Assembly: GCA_002197525.1 (NCBI GenBank)
Contig: NFUN01000019.1
Span: 1 to 64,000, forward strand
DNA length: 64,000 nt
Source of the DNA: Acidobacteria subdivision 13 bacterium RH2 MAG17b
GTDB lineage: Bacteria > Acidobacteriota > Terriglobia > UBA7540
Direction: 5' to 3'
Shown here: piece after piece, positions 30,115-41,002 of the stretch
How the letters are laid out: every line of letters begins with the position of its first letter
Numbering within the stretch: the stretch's first letter is position 1
Notes under the pieces: generated by a model
The model's database searches: none
What the model was told of the DNA's origin: nothing
What the model saw: only the letters and a program-made list of their open reading frames with translations
Program-made: the position numbers and the translations under genes

Positions 30115-31761
30115 TCAAGCAACAAGGCTGGCTGCTGCCGTCTTAGGACGGTTGCTGCGCCAGTTCGCCGCCTGCTCATAAGCATAGGCCGCGCGGAGAA
30201 TGATTGCCTCATTCCATGCCGGCCCGGCTAACTGAAGTCCGACAGGCAGCCCTTCTTGCGAGAAACCACAAGGCACTGAAATGGCCGGCAGGCCAGTCAG
30301 GTCGAAGACGCGCAGGCACCTCGTTAAGACCGGCAGAAGCAATCTCTCTTGGCCGTCCAGGAGGACGCTTTTTTGCCCCATCTTCGTCGCAGCGATCGGA
30401 CAGGTTGGGGTGGCAATGACGTCTGCCTTCTCGAAAGTGTCTTCGAGATTTCTCCGGACAATCGCGCCCAGCCGCCGCGCCTTGGTGTAATCCATGCCAG
30501 TAACCTTGAACGCGCCCTCCATTCGTTCGCGAACCGGGGCGCTGATATCTTGCGGACGAGTCCGCAACGCTTTTTCGTAGACGGTTAAGGCTTCGGTGGC
30601 CGTGATCAGCTCTGCGGGATCCCACCCCTCCGCGATTCGAGGTATGGACATTTCCACGACTTCTGCTTTCAGTTCCCGAAACGTCCCGAGGGCTGCCTCG
30701 AAAGCAGCCTTTACGTCAGGTTCGGTTTGGGCCAATGCCCATGCCGGATCCACGGCAATTCGCAATCCACGCACCCCTTGGCGGATGCCCGCTGTGAAAT
30801 CCGGCGCCGGGCGGTTTGCGCAGGCCGGATCACGCGGATCATAGCCGGACATCACCCCGAGCATCAGCGCTGCGTCCATGACAGTCCGGGTCAAAGGCCC
30901 CGCATGGTCTTGCGACCAGGAGACGGGTAAAAGGCCACGGCAACAGACGCGGCCATAGGTGGGCTTGATTCCTACCACGCCGCACAGGGCCGAAGGGATG
31001 CGTATCGAGCCCCCTGTATCGGAGCCGGTCGCGGCGGCGCACAGACCGGCTGCCACTCCCGCGCCGGAACCTGCGCTCGATCCGCCCGTGATGTGGTCCG
31101 TCATCCAGGGATTGTGCACCGGGCCGAAGGCAGACTCCTCGCCTGTAGCGCCCAAAGCCAGTTCGTTCATGTTGGTCTTGCCGATGATGATGGCTCCGGC
31201 CTTTTTCAGGCGCGCCACGCTCGGCGCATCTTCCTTGGCGATGTTCCCGATGAAGAGCTTCGATGCCCCGGTGGTTGGCACGCCGCGCAGGTCGTACAAA
31301 TCTTTGAGGGCTATGGGAAGGCCGTGAAGCGGGCCTTTGTAATCACCCGCGAGGATTTCCCGCTCCGAGCGCCGGGCATCGGCCCGGGATTGCTCCGCCA
31401 GGATTAATATAAAGGCGTTAAGCGGCTTACCGGCGCCTTGTATCCGCTCCAGATAGGCGTTCACTAACGTGACCGGGGAAATTTCCTTGCTTCTAAGCCT
31501 CTTACTGAGATCTTCGATGCTGAGCGCATACAGTTCCGTATTCGAGGACCCTGCTTGCGGCTGGCGAACGCTCGCCGCTGCACGCGCCCTTCCCAGTTCG
31601 CCTGCGACCGCCGCCAATGCCGGGCCGAACACAGCCCCCGCACCGAGTAAAGGAATGGCCTTTAGCGCACGCCGCCTTGGCCACATCGTGGATCCGGCGC
31701 AAGAAGCGCTGGTCCCTTCGTCACCGCTGTTAGTCTTGTGATCTATCCGGTCGTTGTTCAT
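30115..31761 (-). CDS. Amidase (amidase signature family, GatA-like) with Tat-like signal
   Basis: PRRRALKAIPLLGAGAVFG; KDLYDLRGVPTTGAS; GKTNMNELALGATGEESAFGPVHNPW; GGSSAGSGAGVAAGLCAAATGSDTGGSIRIPSALCGVVGIKPTYGRV. Confidence 0.9.
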   Translation of the reverse strand: MNNDRIDHKTNSGDEGTSASCAGSTMWPRRRALKAIPLLGAGAVFGPALAAVAGELGRARAAASVRQPQAGSSNTELYALSIEDLSKRLRSKEISPVTLVNAYLERIQGAGKPLNAFILILAEQSRADARRSEREILAGDYKGPLHGLPIALKDLYDLRGVPTTGASKLFIGNIAKEDAPSVARLKKAGAIIIGKTNMNELALGATGEESAFGPVHNPWMTDHITGGSSAGSGAGVAAGLCAAATGSDTGGSIRIPSALCGVVGIKPTYGRVCCRGLLPVSWSQDHAGPLTRTVMDAALMLGVMSGYDPRDPACANRPAPDFTAGIRQGVRGLRIAVDPAWALAQTEPDVKAAFEAALGTFRELKAEVVEMSIPRIAEGWDPAELITATEALTVYEKALRTRPQDISAPVRERMEGAFKVTGMDYTKARRLGAIVRRNLEDTFEKADVIATPTCPIAATKMGQKSVLLDGQERLLLPVLTRCLRVFDLTGLPAISVPCGFSQEGLPVGLQLAGPAWNEAIILRAAYAYEQAANWRSNRPKTAAASLVA

Positions 31762-32116
31762 GAACGCCTCCGCAGTCCAAGTTTGCGATTTGAACTCTAG
31801 TTTGCGGTAAGATCATAGTTCGACTGGCCCGCCGGTTCAAGGCGAGCGGCACAGATGCGGCGATTGTTGCGATGTCTGCAACCCTGGGCGATACCCGGAA
31901 AAACAAACCACCAAGACGCCCCTCTCAATAGGACACAAAGACCGCATTCTTATCAACCCGCCGTAAGACCTTGTCCCTTTGTGTCTTCGTGGTGAATTTG
32001 TACATCTACTTCGGCTCAACTCTTCAGGTCTCTTCGAAGGCTTGACATCATCCGTCGATCCGAGTAGATTTCGCTATTCTCAATTTGATTCTGCATGTTG
32101 GTATTTTGGAGGCGCG

Positions 32117-32395
32117 ATGAGACACTTTCTAGTTCATGACAGCCGGGACAATGTGGGCGTCGCGGTGATTGACATCCCGGCAGGCGAAGCCGCGCAAGGA
32201 GCAACGCTGGATCAGCAGGCGACGCTGACGGTTACGGCGCGAGAAGCGATCCCACTCGGTCACAAGATCGCGCTTCGAGACTTCCGCCCAGGCGATACAG
32301 TGATTAAGTATGGCGAGGACATCGGAAAAGTTGTCGCCGAGATCCACGCGGGCCAGCACGTTCATGTACATAATCTTAAAACCAAGAGGTGGTAA
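32117..32395 (+). CDS. UxaA-family hydratase/lyase small (SAF-domain) subunit
   Basis: [49 protein letters not shown]; ggagg RBS before ATG 32117. Confidence 0.82.
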   Translation: MRHFLVHDSRDNVGVAVIDIPAGEAAQGATLDQQATLTVTAREAIPLGHKIALRDFRPGDTVIKYGEDIGKVVAEIHAGQHVHVHNLKTKRW

Positions 32396-33561
32396 CAGTG
32401 CAAGTTCCCCATTTCAAAGGCTACCGGCGCAAGAACGGGCGCGTCGGGATTCGAAGCCACGTCATTGTGCTGCCGGTCGATGACATCTCCAACGCAGCGG
32501 CAGCGGCCGTGGCCAAGGTGATTCCAGCGGCCCTCGCGCTTCCTCACGCCTACGGGCGGCTCCAATTTGGCGAAGACCTGGAATTGTTTTTCCGGACGCT
32601 GATTGGAACTGGCTCCAACCCGAACGTGGCCGCAGCCGTCGTGATCGGCATCGAGCCAGGCTGGACCGACCGGATCGTACAAGGAATCGCTTCGACCGGC
32701 AAACCCGTGGCGGGGTTTTCGATCGAGCGTCACGGCGACCTGCAAACGATCGCAGACGCTGCCCGCAAGACGAAAGAATATGTCCAGTGGGCTTCCGGGC
32801 TTGAACGGGAAGAATGTTCCTTCGACGAGTTATATGTTTCGGTCAAATGCGGAGAATCTGACACCACCACCGGGCTTGCTTCCTGCCCCACCGTGGGCGC
32901 CGTCGTGGATCGCCTGGTTGAGTGGGGAGCCACATCGTCTTTTGGGGAAACTTCGGAACTGACAGGAGGCGAGCACGTGGTTAAGCGCAAGGCGGCAACC
33001 CCGGAGGTCGCCGAGGAGTTCATGCGCGTCTGGCAGGAATACAGCGACATGATTTTCCAAAACAAAACCGATGACCTGTCTGAGTCCCAGCCGACGAAGG
33101 GCAATATTCGCGGCGGCCTTACGACCATTGAAGAGAAGGCGTTCGGCAATATTGAGAAACTCGGCAAAAAAACCAAGTTTGCGGGAGTTTTGAAGCCGGC
33201 GGAAGCGCCGGGCGGCAAGGGTCTTTGGTTCATGGACACCTCTTCGGCGGCGGCTGAAGCTTTGACGTTGTGGGCCGCCTCGGGCGCGGTGCTTCATCTC
33301 TTTCCGACTGGGCAGGGCAACATTGTGGGCAATCCGATCATGCCCGTGATCAAGCTGTCAGGTAACCCGCTAACCTGCTCGACCATGAGCGAACACATCG
33401 ACCTCGATGTGTCAAAAATTCTGGCGGGCGACCTTACGATCAGCGCCGCAGGGACGCAGCTCCTGGACCTTATGGTGCGCACCTGCAACGGGCGGTTGAC
33501 GGCTGCCGAATCGCTTGGCCATCGTGAGTTCGTTCTGACCAAACTTTATCGAAGCGCGTAG
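32389..33561 (+). CDS. UxaA-family hydratase/lyase large subunit (altronate dehydratase / sulfolactate lyase-like)
   Basis: [106 protein letters not shown] start overlapping the upstream stop. Confidence 0.82.
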   Translation: MVTVQVPHFKGYRRKNGRVGIRSHVIVLPVDDISNAAAAAVAKVIPAALALPHAYGRLQFGEDLELFFRTLIGTGSNPNVAAAVVIGIEPGWTDRIVQGIASTGKPVAGFSIERHGDLQTIADAARKTKEYVQWASGLEREECSFDELYVSVKCGESDTTTGLASCPTVGAVVDRLVEWGATSSFGETSELTGGEHVVKRKAATPEVAEEFMRVWQEYSDMIFQNKTDDLSESQPTKGNIRGGLTTIEEKAFGNIEKLGKKTKFAGVLKPAEAPGGKGLWFMDTSSAAAEALTLWAASGAVLHLFPTGQGNIVGNPIMPVIKLSGNPLTCSTMSEHIDLDVSKILAGDLTISAAGTQLLDLMVRTCNGRLTAAESLGHREFVLTKLYRSA

Positions 33562-33624
33562 AGATCCGTCTTATACCGGAATATGGCCGCCCCGCGACCG
33601 GCCCGCCACGCCAAGCGAGTTGCT

Positions 33625-33760
33625 TATTGAGAATTGCACATTATGGTGACGGCTAATTGTAGCGGCGCTCTCTGAGCGCCGAAAAAACCGCGGCCAGAGG
33701 CCGCCGCTACAGTAAAGGTCGTCACCACTTAATTGACCCCTCAGTAATTTGTAACCCTCA
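33625..33760. repeat. MITE-like palindromic element (type D-related)
   Basis: tattgagaattgcacattatggtgacgg ... gtcgtcacc ... taatttgtaaccctcag with internal cggcgctctctgagcgccg and cggcc..ggccg hairpins. Confidence 0.65.
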
Positions 33761-33786
33761 GCAAGAGGCAGGCCTACGGCGGCGAG

Positions 33787-35256
33787 ATGCCACATCAGCC
33801 AGGCATAACAACTCCCACGGCAGAGACAGCACGAACAAAAACGCGCGGCCCATCATGGATTGCGCCGCGGATGGCGGCGCTGGCGGTCATCTACTTCGTG
33901 ATCGTCTACGCCGTTCCCCGCCCAGAAGCAATTAGACCGGAAGGATGGCGGCTCCTCGGCCTATTTGCAGCGACGGTGGCGGGCTTGGCTCTGGAACCCC
34001 TTCCCGGCGGCGCGCTGGTATTTATCGCCGTAGTGCTCTCCTCGGCGATTTGCGGCCTAACCCTCCGCCAGTCGCTCTCAGGCTACGCGGACCCCACAGT
34101 CTGGCTGCTGCTTGCGGCGTTTTTCATTGCGCGTAGCTTGATCCATACGGGCCTGGCGCGCCGCATTGGGCTCTTTTTCGTCAGGCTATTTGGAAAGAGT
34201 TCGATCGGAATCTATTACGCACTCTCGATGTCAGAGATGACGCTCGCCACCGTCATCCCTTCGAACGGTGCGCGTTCGGGCGGAGTGATCATGCCCATCG
34301 CGCGTTCGATTGCCGAGGTCTATGGGTCAGAACCCGGCCCGACCGCGGCGCTCCTGGGATCATTTCTGATGACAGCCGTCTACCAAAGCGATTGCGTTGC
34401 AGCCGCGATGTTCTATACCGGACAGGCAGGCAATCCGTTGGCCGCGAAGCTGGCGCCTGCCAGCATGGGGCACATAGTGACTTGGTCGAGCTGGTTTGCA
34501 GCAGGAATTGTGCCGGGACTCTGTTCGCTTGCGGTGATTCCCTGGGTGGTGCTATGGCTCAATCCCCCTACGATCAGGAAGACCCCGGAAGCCCACGCCT
34601 TTGCCTCCCGTGAGCTCGAAGCCATGGGCCCGATGAGCCGCCGCGAATGGATTCTTGCCGTTGTGTTTGCGTCGGTGTGCGGCCTATGGGTCACCTCCGG
34701 TTGGACCCACCTCAACATCACCTGGACGGCCTTGTGCGGCGGGGCTGCGCTGATTCTGACCGGCGTTTTGTCTTGGGAGGAAATCAAGGGCGACAAGGCG
34801 GCGTGGGACCTGTTCATCTGGTTTGGCGGTCTCGTCATGTTAGGGAAGGCTCTGAATGACGCGAAGGTGACTACTGAATTCGCCAGGATCGTCGCAGGCG
34901 CATTCGGCGGGACGGGATGGGTGTGGCTGCTTGCGGCCGCGCTACTCATCTATTTTTACGCACACTACGCGTTCGCCAGCATCACTGCTCACCTGCTGGC
35001 CATGTATCCGCCGTTTTTGGTGGTCTTGCTCGCAAAAGGAGCGCCGCCCGGCCTTGTGATCTTTTCCTTCGCCTGTTTTGCAAATCTCTCTGCCGGGCTG
35101 ACGCACTACGGCACAACGCCCGCGCCCATGTATTTCGCCCAGGGCTATGTTTCCTTAAGGAAATGGTGGACCGTGGGACTTGTGGTGTCGTTCGTAAATC
35201 TGGCGATCTGGAGCGTAATCGGATTTAGCTGGTGGAAGCTGATCGGAATATGGTGA
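33787..35256 (+). CDS. DASS/SLC13-family anion transporter
   Basis: Polytopic; SEMTLATVIPSNGARSGGVIMPIARSIAE; CFANLSAGLTHYGTTPAPMYFAQGYVS. Confidence 0.83.
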   Translation: MPHQPGITTPTAETARTKTRGPSWIAPRMAALAVIYFVIVYAVPRPEAIRPEGWRLLGLFAATVAGLALEPLPGGALVFIAVVLSSAICGLTLRQSLSGYADPTVWLLLAAFFIARSLIHTGLARRIGLFFVRLFGKSSIGIYYALSMSEMTLATVIPSNGARSGGVIMPIARSIAEVYGSEPGPTAALLGSFLMTAVYQSDCVAAAMFYTGQAGNPLAAKLAPASMGHIVTWSSWFAAGIVPGLCSLAVIPWVVLWLNPPTIRKTPEAHAFASRELEAMGPMSRREWILAVVFASVCGLWVTSGWTHLNITWTALCGGAALILTGVLSWEEIKGDKAAWDLFIWFGGLVMLGKALNDAKVTTEFARIVAGAFGGTGWVWLLAAALLIYFYAHYAFASITAHLLAMYPPFLVVLLAKGAPPGLVIFSFACFANLSAGLTHYGTTPAPMYFAQGYVSLRKWWTVGLVVSFVNLAIWSVIGFSWWKLIGIW

Positions 35257-35395
35257 CCGCAACCCTCAAGCCTTCAAAATGCCGACCTGAAGGTCGGCGC
35301 TACGGCAAACTGAGACACTACCATAGGGCGAAAGCGCTTCAGCCCGGCCGCAACCGTTGATATACTGAGGCGCGATTCCCGCTTCGAGAGCCTCC

Positions 35396-37048
35396 ATGTC
35401 CAGCAGCCCGCCACGCCTGATCGTTCGTGACGCACAGGGAAATACCCGCGAGATCAAGGTTGCCGGAACCCCATTTACCATAGGCCGCCAGGCGGATAGC
35501 GACCTCGTGCTACTGGATAATCGTGTCTCCCGCCGCCATGCGCAGATTCTGCGCGACACCGGATCATACATTCTTGAGGATACAAGCAGCCGGCACGGAA
35601 CCTACGTGAACGGCCAGCGGGTGGAACGTTGGCGGCTGAAGAGCGGCGACCGCATCAGCCTGGGAGCCAGCGATTCCTACCGGCTGACCTTCGTGAGCGA
35701 TGAAGCAGAACTCAACCAACTGCTCAAAAAAATCGAAAAAGCGCCGGAAAGTTCCACGCCGCGATTGCAGCATCTGAACCTGCTGCTTGAAATCGCCCAG
35801 ATGCTGCAACGGGCCGCGGCGCTCGAGGAGATTCTCACCGCCGTGGTGGACTCGGCTCTGCAGCTTTCCGGCGCGGAGCGCGGCATTCTCTTCCTCGTCG
35901 ATGAGCACGGCGAGCCGCAACTCCGTCTGGTCCGGCCACGTCCGGAGTCCGGACAAACGGGTGACCCCGATTACTCTGAGGACGTTGTCCGCCGCGTGAT
36001 GCGCACGCGCCGTGGCGAGGTGCTGATGGAGGGAGCGGGCGGCGGCAGCGCCTACGAGACGGTAATGCTCTCCTCCGATGCGCGGGGCGTGGTAGCAATC
36101 CCTCTACAAAAACTTCCGGTGGCCGAGGCCGGAGGAGAAACCCTTCTGCGATCCGACCCGGAGCTGCTGGGCGTGCTCTATCTCGAAAGCCGTTCGCGCT
36201 CCGCCGCCCTGACTCATCTGGACCGCCAGGCTCTCGACACTTTGGCGATCGAGGGCGCCATGATCATCGAAAACGCCCGGCTGCTGCGGGCGGCGCGCGA
36301 ACAGGAGCGCAGCCGGCACGAGATGGCGGTGGCCCAAAGCATCCAGCAAAGCCTGCTTCCCCGCGCGCTTCCGCAGGCGGCGCACTTCCGCCTGCACGCC
36401 GTCACCATTCCCTGCCGGACCATCGGAGGCGACTATTACGACGTCATTCCACTGCCGCATGGCCGCCTGGGATTGAATGTGGCGGATGTTTCCGGCAAGG
36501 GCTTACCCGCGGCCATGCTGGCCATGACACTGCAGGGCGCGTTTTCCGCCCTTGCTGCCGCTGACCCCGGTCTTGAAGATCTCTTCCAGCAAATCAACCG
36601 GTTCCTGTGCGAACGGACCCCGCCCGAAATGTACGCCACGCTGTTCTACGGCGTGCTGGACGCATCCGGCGGATTTGAGTTTGTAAGCGCCGGACACGTC
36701 CCGCCACTATGCGTCCATACCGGTGGATATGTGGAAGTACTGGATGCTCCGGGTTTCCCGCTCGGCATGTTGGAACGGGCCACGTTCCAGGTCTCAAAGC
36801 GGCAACTCGATCCGGGCGACCAGATTCTGGTCTTCTCGGATGGAGTTACCGAAGCCCAGAACGACGCGTCCGAGATGCTGGGCGACGAACGGCTACTCGA
36901 GATCGTTCAAGCCTGCGCCTCGAACCGGGTGCAGCCCGAGGAGCTTTGCACTCGTCTGGTGACCGCCGTGGAGACTTTTGTTGGATCGGCGCCACAAGCG
37001 GATGACGTTACGGTGGCGGTTTTGCGGTACGCGCCCGCCGCGACTTGA
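35396..37048 (+). CDS. FHA-GAF-PP2C (SpoIIE/RsbU-type) serine phosphatase
   Basis: FTIGRQADSDLVLLDNRVSRRHAQI..SRHGTYVNGQ (FHA); GAF-like middle; GGDYYDVIPLPHGRLGLNVADVSGKGLPAAMLAM and DQILVFSDGVTEAQN. Confidence 0.88.
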   Translation: MSSSPPRLIVRDAQGNTREIKVAGTPFTIGRQADSDLVLLDNRVSRRHAQILRDTGSYILEDTSSRHGTYVNGQRVERWRLKSGDRISLGASDSYRLTFVSDEAELNQLLKKIEKAPESSTPRLQHLNLLLEIAQMLQRAAALEEILTAVVDSALQLSGAERGILFLVDEHGEPQLRLVRPRPESGQTGDPDYSEDVVRRVMRTRRGEVLMEGAGGGSAYETVMLSSDARGVVAIPLQKLPVAEAGGETLLRSDPELLGVLYLESRSRSAALTHLDRQALDTLAIEGAMIIENARLLRAAREQERSRHEMAVAQSIQQSLLPRALPQAAHFRLHAVTIPCRTIGGDYYDVIPLPHGRLGLNVADVSGKGLPAAMLAMTLQGAFSALAAADPGLEDLFQQINRFLCERTPPEMYATLFYGVLDASGGFEFVSAGHVPPLCVHTGGYVEVLDAPGFPLGMLERATFQVSKRQLDPGDQILVFSDGVTEAQNDASEMLGDERLLEIVQACASNRVQPEELCTRLVTAVETFVGSAPQADDVTVAVLRYAPAAT

Positions 37049-37404
37049 GGTGGATTTACAGGGCGCAACGGCTCGGGCGGGCGCGGCGGCAGTTTATGGT
37101 CTTGATAATAATTAATACCCGTTCTGCTACTTGACGAATGGATTCAACTTGGCATAATGAGGCGAAGCTTCGGCTTTACCCTCAACTTGTAGATACAAGC
37201 GCCGGGCTTTATGCCCGGCATTGCCGATCTGAAGGCGTTACAGGTAAACGCATTTTCCGGAAGCAACACTAACGCAAGCCCTGCGCTGGGTTTCTAGAAG
37301 CCGGAGCGGAGGCAGCCAAGGTGGGGGCAACAGCAAGCTCAGCACATATGCCCTGGGACACATTGTCATTTTCTTGCAAGGCGCCCCCAAAGGAGGGGGA
37401 ACGT

Positions 37405-38010
37405 ATGAAGTTACGACGTGGCGTTCTCGTATTTCTGTCGATTCTTGCGTTTGCGATCAGCGGCGCGGTCAATAGCGCTTTGGGCTCCGACATGCACATT
37501 ATTTTCGACCCGCCCTCGCCGTCCCCTACGATTACCACCTATTTGCTGCTGCAGGATAACGCTCCTCTCACCGTCAGTTGGACCACATGCAATCAGTCCG
37601 GATTCCCGAATAAGGCTGGCTACACCGCCTGCCTCGGGTTCACGAATTTGACGGGCGGCCCTATAAACACCCTGGCGTTGGAATTTACCGTTCCGATTCC
37701 GCCGAACCCGCTCGTGGGTCAGACCCTCGATTGCACAACTACGGGCTTAAATCTTACTGACAATACTTGCCCGTCTGGAGCGCTCCGAGCAGGGGAGACA
37801 GCAGACCTCGCGTTTTTTGGCGGCGAACCTGTACCCAATATGAACGTCTTCTTCATAGGGGAGACTGGGGTCGATCTTGCTGATCTTCCCCCGTTCACAG
37901 TCACGCCAAACCCCACGCCAGAACCGGGCGCATGGCTACTGTTCACCACCGGGCTCGCGATCATGGGACTTTGGGGTTTCCGCCGCTGGAATCTGGATTC
38001 TGCCATCTAA
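37405..38010 (+). CDS. PEP-CTERM sorting domain protein
   Basis: Signal peptide MKLRRGVLVFLSILAFAISG; C-terminal NPTPEPGAWLLFTTGLAIMGLWGFRRWN. Confidence 0.82.
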   Translation: MKLRRGVLVFLSILAFAISGAVNSALGSDMHIIFDPPSPSPTITTYLLLQDNAPLTVSWTTCNQSGFPNKAGYTACLGFTNLTGGPINTLALEFTVPIPPNPLVGQTLDCTTTGLNLTDNTCPSGALRAGETADLAFFGGEPVPNMNVFFIGETGVDLADLPPFTVTPNPTPEPGAWLLFTTGLAIMGLWGFRRWNLDSAI

Positions 38011-38017
38011 AGCGGCT

Positions 38018-40867
38018 TTAATGCGCGCCGTGGCTGAACTGCTCCACGAGTTGTTTGAACGCGGCGCTCGATTGTAGGGTGGCTAGATTAGGGTCGTCAA
38101 TCGCCTGCTGGGTCGCGAAGCCTTTCTGGAAGGCGTCGCGCAGGCCCTGGAGCGCATCGCGCGACTTACCCGCGAGCGTCTGAACCACCGCCTCTCCGTA
38201 AATGTAATCCGGGTCGGCGGGGTCAATAGAGCGGGCGTTGCGAATGAACTGAAGCGCCTGATCGTATTGGCCTTCGCTGGCGTAATAAAGCGCCAAGTCC
38301 GCCATAGTGGGCGCGTCGCGGGGATTTACCTGAAGTTGCTTGTAGGACATAGCGATGGCCTGATCGAACGTCTTGTGCGCTTGCTCGTTCCGCCCTGCGA
38401 AGCGATACGCTTGCGCCAGGTTTCCCACTAACGCCTCCTGCTGCGGACTCAGTTCCACCGCTTTTCCCAACGTCTTGATTGCGTCGTCGTAGCGCTTGAG
38501 ATAAAAGTAGGCCGTGCCCAAATTGGAGTAGTGGGCGTAAGTCGGACTGAGCTGCAGGGCCTTTTGCAGCACCGGAACAGCTTGGGCGTATTGCCCTTCC
38601 TGCAGGTAAACTCCGCCTACATTCTCATAGCCTGCGGCGGCGTCTGGCTTGAGCTGAATCACGCGGTTAAAAGCGCGCCGCGCCTGGCCGTAATCACCAG
38701 CAGCATCGTACGCCTTGCCGAGGGCGTCGGCGTTGGCCCAGTAGTACGGATCAATCTGAACCGCTTTCTTGAAGGCCGCGACGGCCTGCTGCGCTTTGCC
38801 GCTGGCTTCGTAGGCCGCACCCAGCCGGCGATAGCCTTCGTCGGAATTCGGCGCGAGTTGAATGGCCCGCTTCAACACGCCAATGGCCTCAGAATACCTG
38901 CCCGTCGCCCGGTAAACGTCCCCGAGTGCGAGATAAACCTGCGGTTCGTTGCTGTTAAGCTGTTGGGCTTGCTGAGCGGCGCTCATGGCCTTCTCCATCC
39001 AGAAGCGGTCCTTTTTCTCCTGGTACATCCGGAGGGTTGCGTCGGCTAGCCCAGCGTATGCGAGCGCAAAACCGGGGTCTTGCGTCAGGGCGTTCTGGAA
39101 GAGGTCAACCGCCGCCTGCGCCGTCTTTTCATCCGGAAGGCCGCGCATCGCATCGCGCCCCTTCAGGTACATATCGTAGGCGGCGACGTTTTCCGTTGGG
39201 TGCGCGGCAGCCTGAGCCATTTCCTGGTTGCCCGGATGAAGCTGAAGGGCGTCAACCAACTTGGTTGAAATCCGATCCTCTATGGTCAGCAAGTCCCCGG
39301 TCACGCCGGTGAACTCCTGCGTCCAAAGCAGCCGCCCCTGGCCAACGTCCACCAGCCGCACGACGATGGCGACGTGGCCGCCCGCCCCTTGCAACGTGCC
39401 CTCGACCGCAAGATTCGCGCCCAGCTCCTTTGCGACCTTGGAAAGCGAGCCTTGCTTTGCGCCTTGCCCCGCGGCGTCCGGGGACGCAACGTGGAGACCG
39501 CGAATGTTGAAAAGCTTGGCTGCAAGCGCCTCATTCAGTCCTTCCGCGACATAGCCGAGGCTGGATTGATTCCCCAATACTCGAAACGGCAGCAGCGCCA
39601 AATACTTTCCCTGGGCGAGGGAAGGAACTCCAGCTACGGTCGGCTGGTTGCGAACCGCCAGGGCAGGGTGGGTTAGCCTGCGGACGGTAAAAAAGGTGAC
39701 GCCGGTTATTACCAGCAGCACAATCGCGGCGGCGGCCAACCGCGCGCCCTTACTTTCGGGCGCAGGAACCGAGATCTGAAGCGACCGGAAGGATCGCGGA
39801 GCTTGCCCGGCATCGAGATCGCGCAGAACCTCGCTCGCGCTGGCGTAGCGGCGTGCAGGATCCACTTCCAGGCACCGGAGGATGATGCGCGAAAGGTATT
39901 CGGGAACATCCGGATTCAAAGCTCTCGGATTCTTAACTTTTTGCGTGATCCGCTGCAGCATCAACTGCGGAACCGAGCCACCGCTGAAGGGGATGCCACC
40001 CGTCACCATCTCATAAAGCATCAAACCGAGCGCGTAAAGGTCGCTGCGGTGGTCCGCAGGCTGGCCTTGAGCCTGCTCCGGCGACATATAGCGCGGCGTC
40101 CCCAAAACTTCGCCGGTCTGAGTCATCATGCCGGAAGCGCTTTCAAGCGACTTGGCAAGACCGAAGTCGGAAACATAGGCGTTTCCCTCGCCGTCGATCA
40201 AGACGTTTTGCGGCTTCAGGTCGCGGTGGATCACCCCTTCAGCGTGCGCCGCCCCCAACGCGGAACAGAGTTGCCGGGCAATCGCCACCGACTGGTCCAC
40301 ACTCAGGCGGCCGGTCCGCCGGATGAGGCGATGCAGGTCTTCGCCCTCCACATACGCCATGGAGATGAATTTGACCCCTCCCACTTCGCCCAGGTCGTGG
40401 ATGCGCAGAATATGCTTGTGCGAAATTTTGCTCGCAAGCAGCAGTTCCTGCTTGAACCGGCGCATCGCTTCCAGGTCCATCGTCAGTTCGGGGCGCACCA
40501 GCTTTAGCGCCACCTCACGATCCAGCTCGCGATCGTACGCCTTGTAGACCAGCCCCATTCCGCCTTTACCGAGCAGAGATTCTATGCGGTAGCGCGGACC
40601 AAAATCTGCGCCCGGCGCGAGCGCCGCTGAAAAGGCGGGCGATGCGATTGAGGGATCAAGACCGGAAGGATTCTGGCTGAATGAAGACGGAGGGGTAACT
40701 ACACCAATCGTCTCACCCGCCTCTTGGCGCAGCGGAGACTGAGCGCCGCCCCCAGCCTGTGCCCCGATGATAGTTTCCGCTTCGCTGAACTCCGCGAACA
40801 GTCTGCCACATTGGGTGCAACTCAAGCTGTTATTCGCGCTTTCGGCCTTGCAGTAAGGACACTTCAT
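38018..40867 (-). CDS. Serine/threonine protein kinase with N-terminal zinc ribbon and C-terminal TPR repeats
   Basis: MKCPYCKAESANNSLSCTQCGRLF; YRIESLLGKGGMGLVYKAYDRELDREVALK; VIHRDLKPQNVLID; YVSDFGLAK; multiple TPRs. Confidence 0.93.
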   Translation of the reverse strand: MKCPYCKAESANNSLSCTQCGRLFAEFSEAETIIGAQAGGGAQSPLRQEAGETIGVVTPPSSFSQNPSGLDPSIASPAFSAALAPGADFGPRYRIESLLGKGGMGLVYKAYDRELDREVALKLVRPELTMDLEAMRRFKQELLLASKISHKHILRIHDLGEVGGVKFISMAYVEGEDLHRLIRRTGRLSVDQSVAIARQLCSALGAAHAEGVIHRDLKPQNVLIDGEGNAYVSDFGLAKSLESASGMMTQTGEVLGTPRYMSPEQAQGQPADHRSDLYALGLMLYEMVTGGIPFSGGSVPQLMLQRITQKVKNPRALNPDVPEYLSRIILRCLEVDPARRYASASEVLRDLDAGQAPRSFRSLQISVPAPESKGARLAAAAIVLLVITGVTFFTVRRLTHPALAVRNQPTVAGVPSLAQGKYLALLPFRVLGNQSSLGYVAEGLNEALAAKLFNIRGLHVASPDAAGQGAKQGSLSKVAKELGANLAVEGTLQGAGGHVAIVVRLVDVGQGRLLWTQEFTGVTGDLLTIEDRISTKLVDALQLHPGNQEMAQAAAHPTENVAAYDMYLKGRDAMRGLPDEKTAQAAVDLFQNALTQDPGFALAYAGLADATLRMYQEKKDRFWMEKAMSAAQQAQQLNSNEPQVYLALGDVYRATGRYSEAIGVLKRAIQLAPNSDEGYRRLGAAYEASGKAQQAVAAFKKAVQIDPYYWANADALGKAYDAAGDYGQARRAFNRVIQLKPDAAAGYENVGGVYLQEGQYAQAVPVLQKALQLSPTYAHYSNLGTAYFYLKRYDDAIKTLGKAVELSPQQEALVGNLAQAYRFAGRNEQAHKTFDQAIAMSYKQLQVNPRDAPTMADLALYYASEGQYDQALQFIRNARSIDPADPDYIYGEAVVQTLAGKSRDALQGLRDAFQKGFATQQAIDDPNLATLQSSAAFKQLVEQFSHGAH

Positions 40868-41002
40868 GCGAGAGCAGCGCCGCCGCCGCTAAATCCGGAT
40901 GGCGCTATTATCGGGCAGTAGAAAGTCCACTGCAAGATAAACCGGCTCCAGCACTGTGGCAGATGAAGGGAAACCGGCGCGCAGGCCGGATGTGCGGCGC
41001 GG

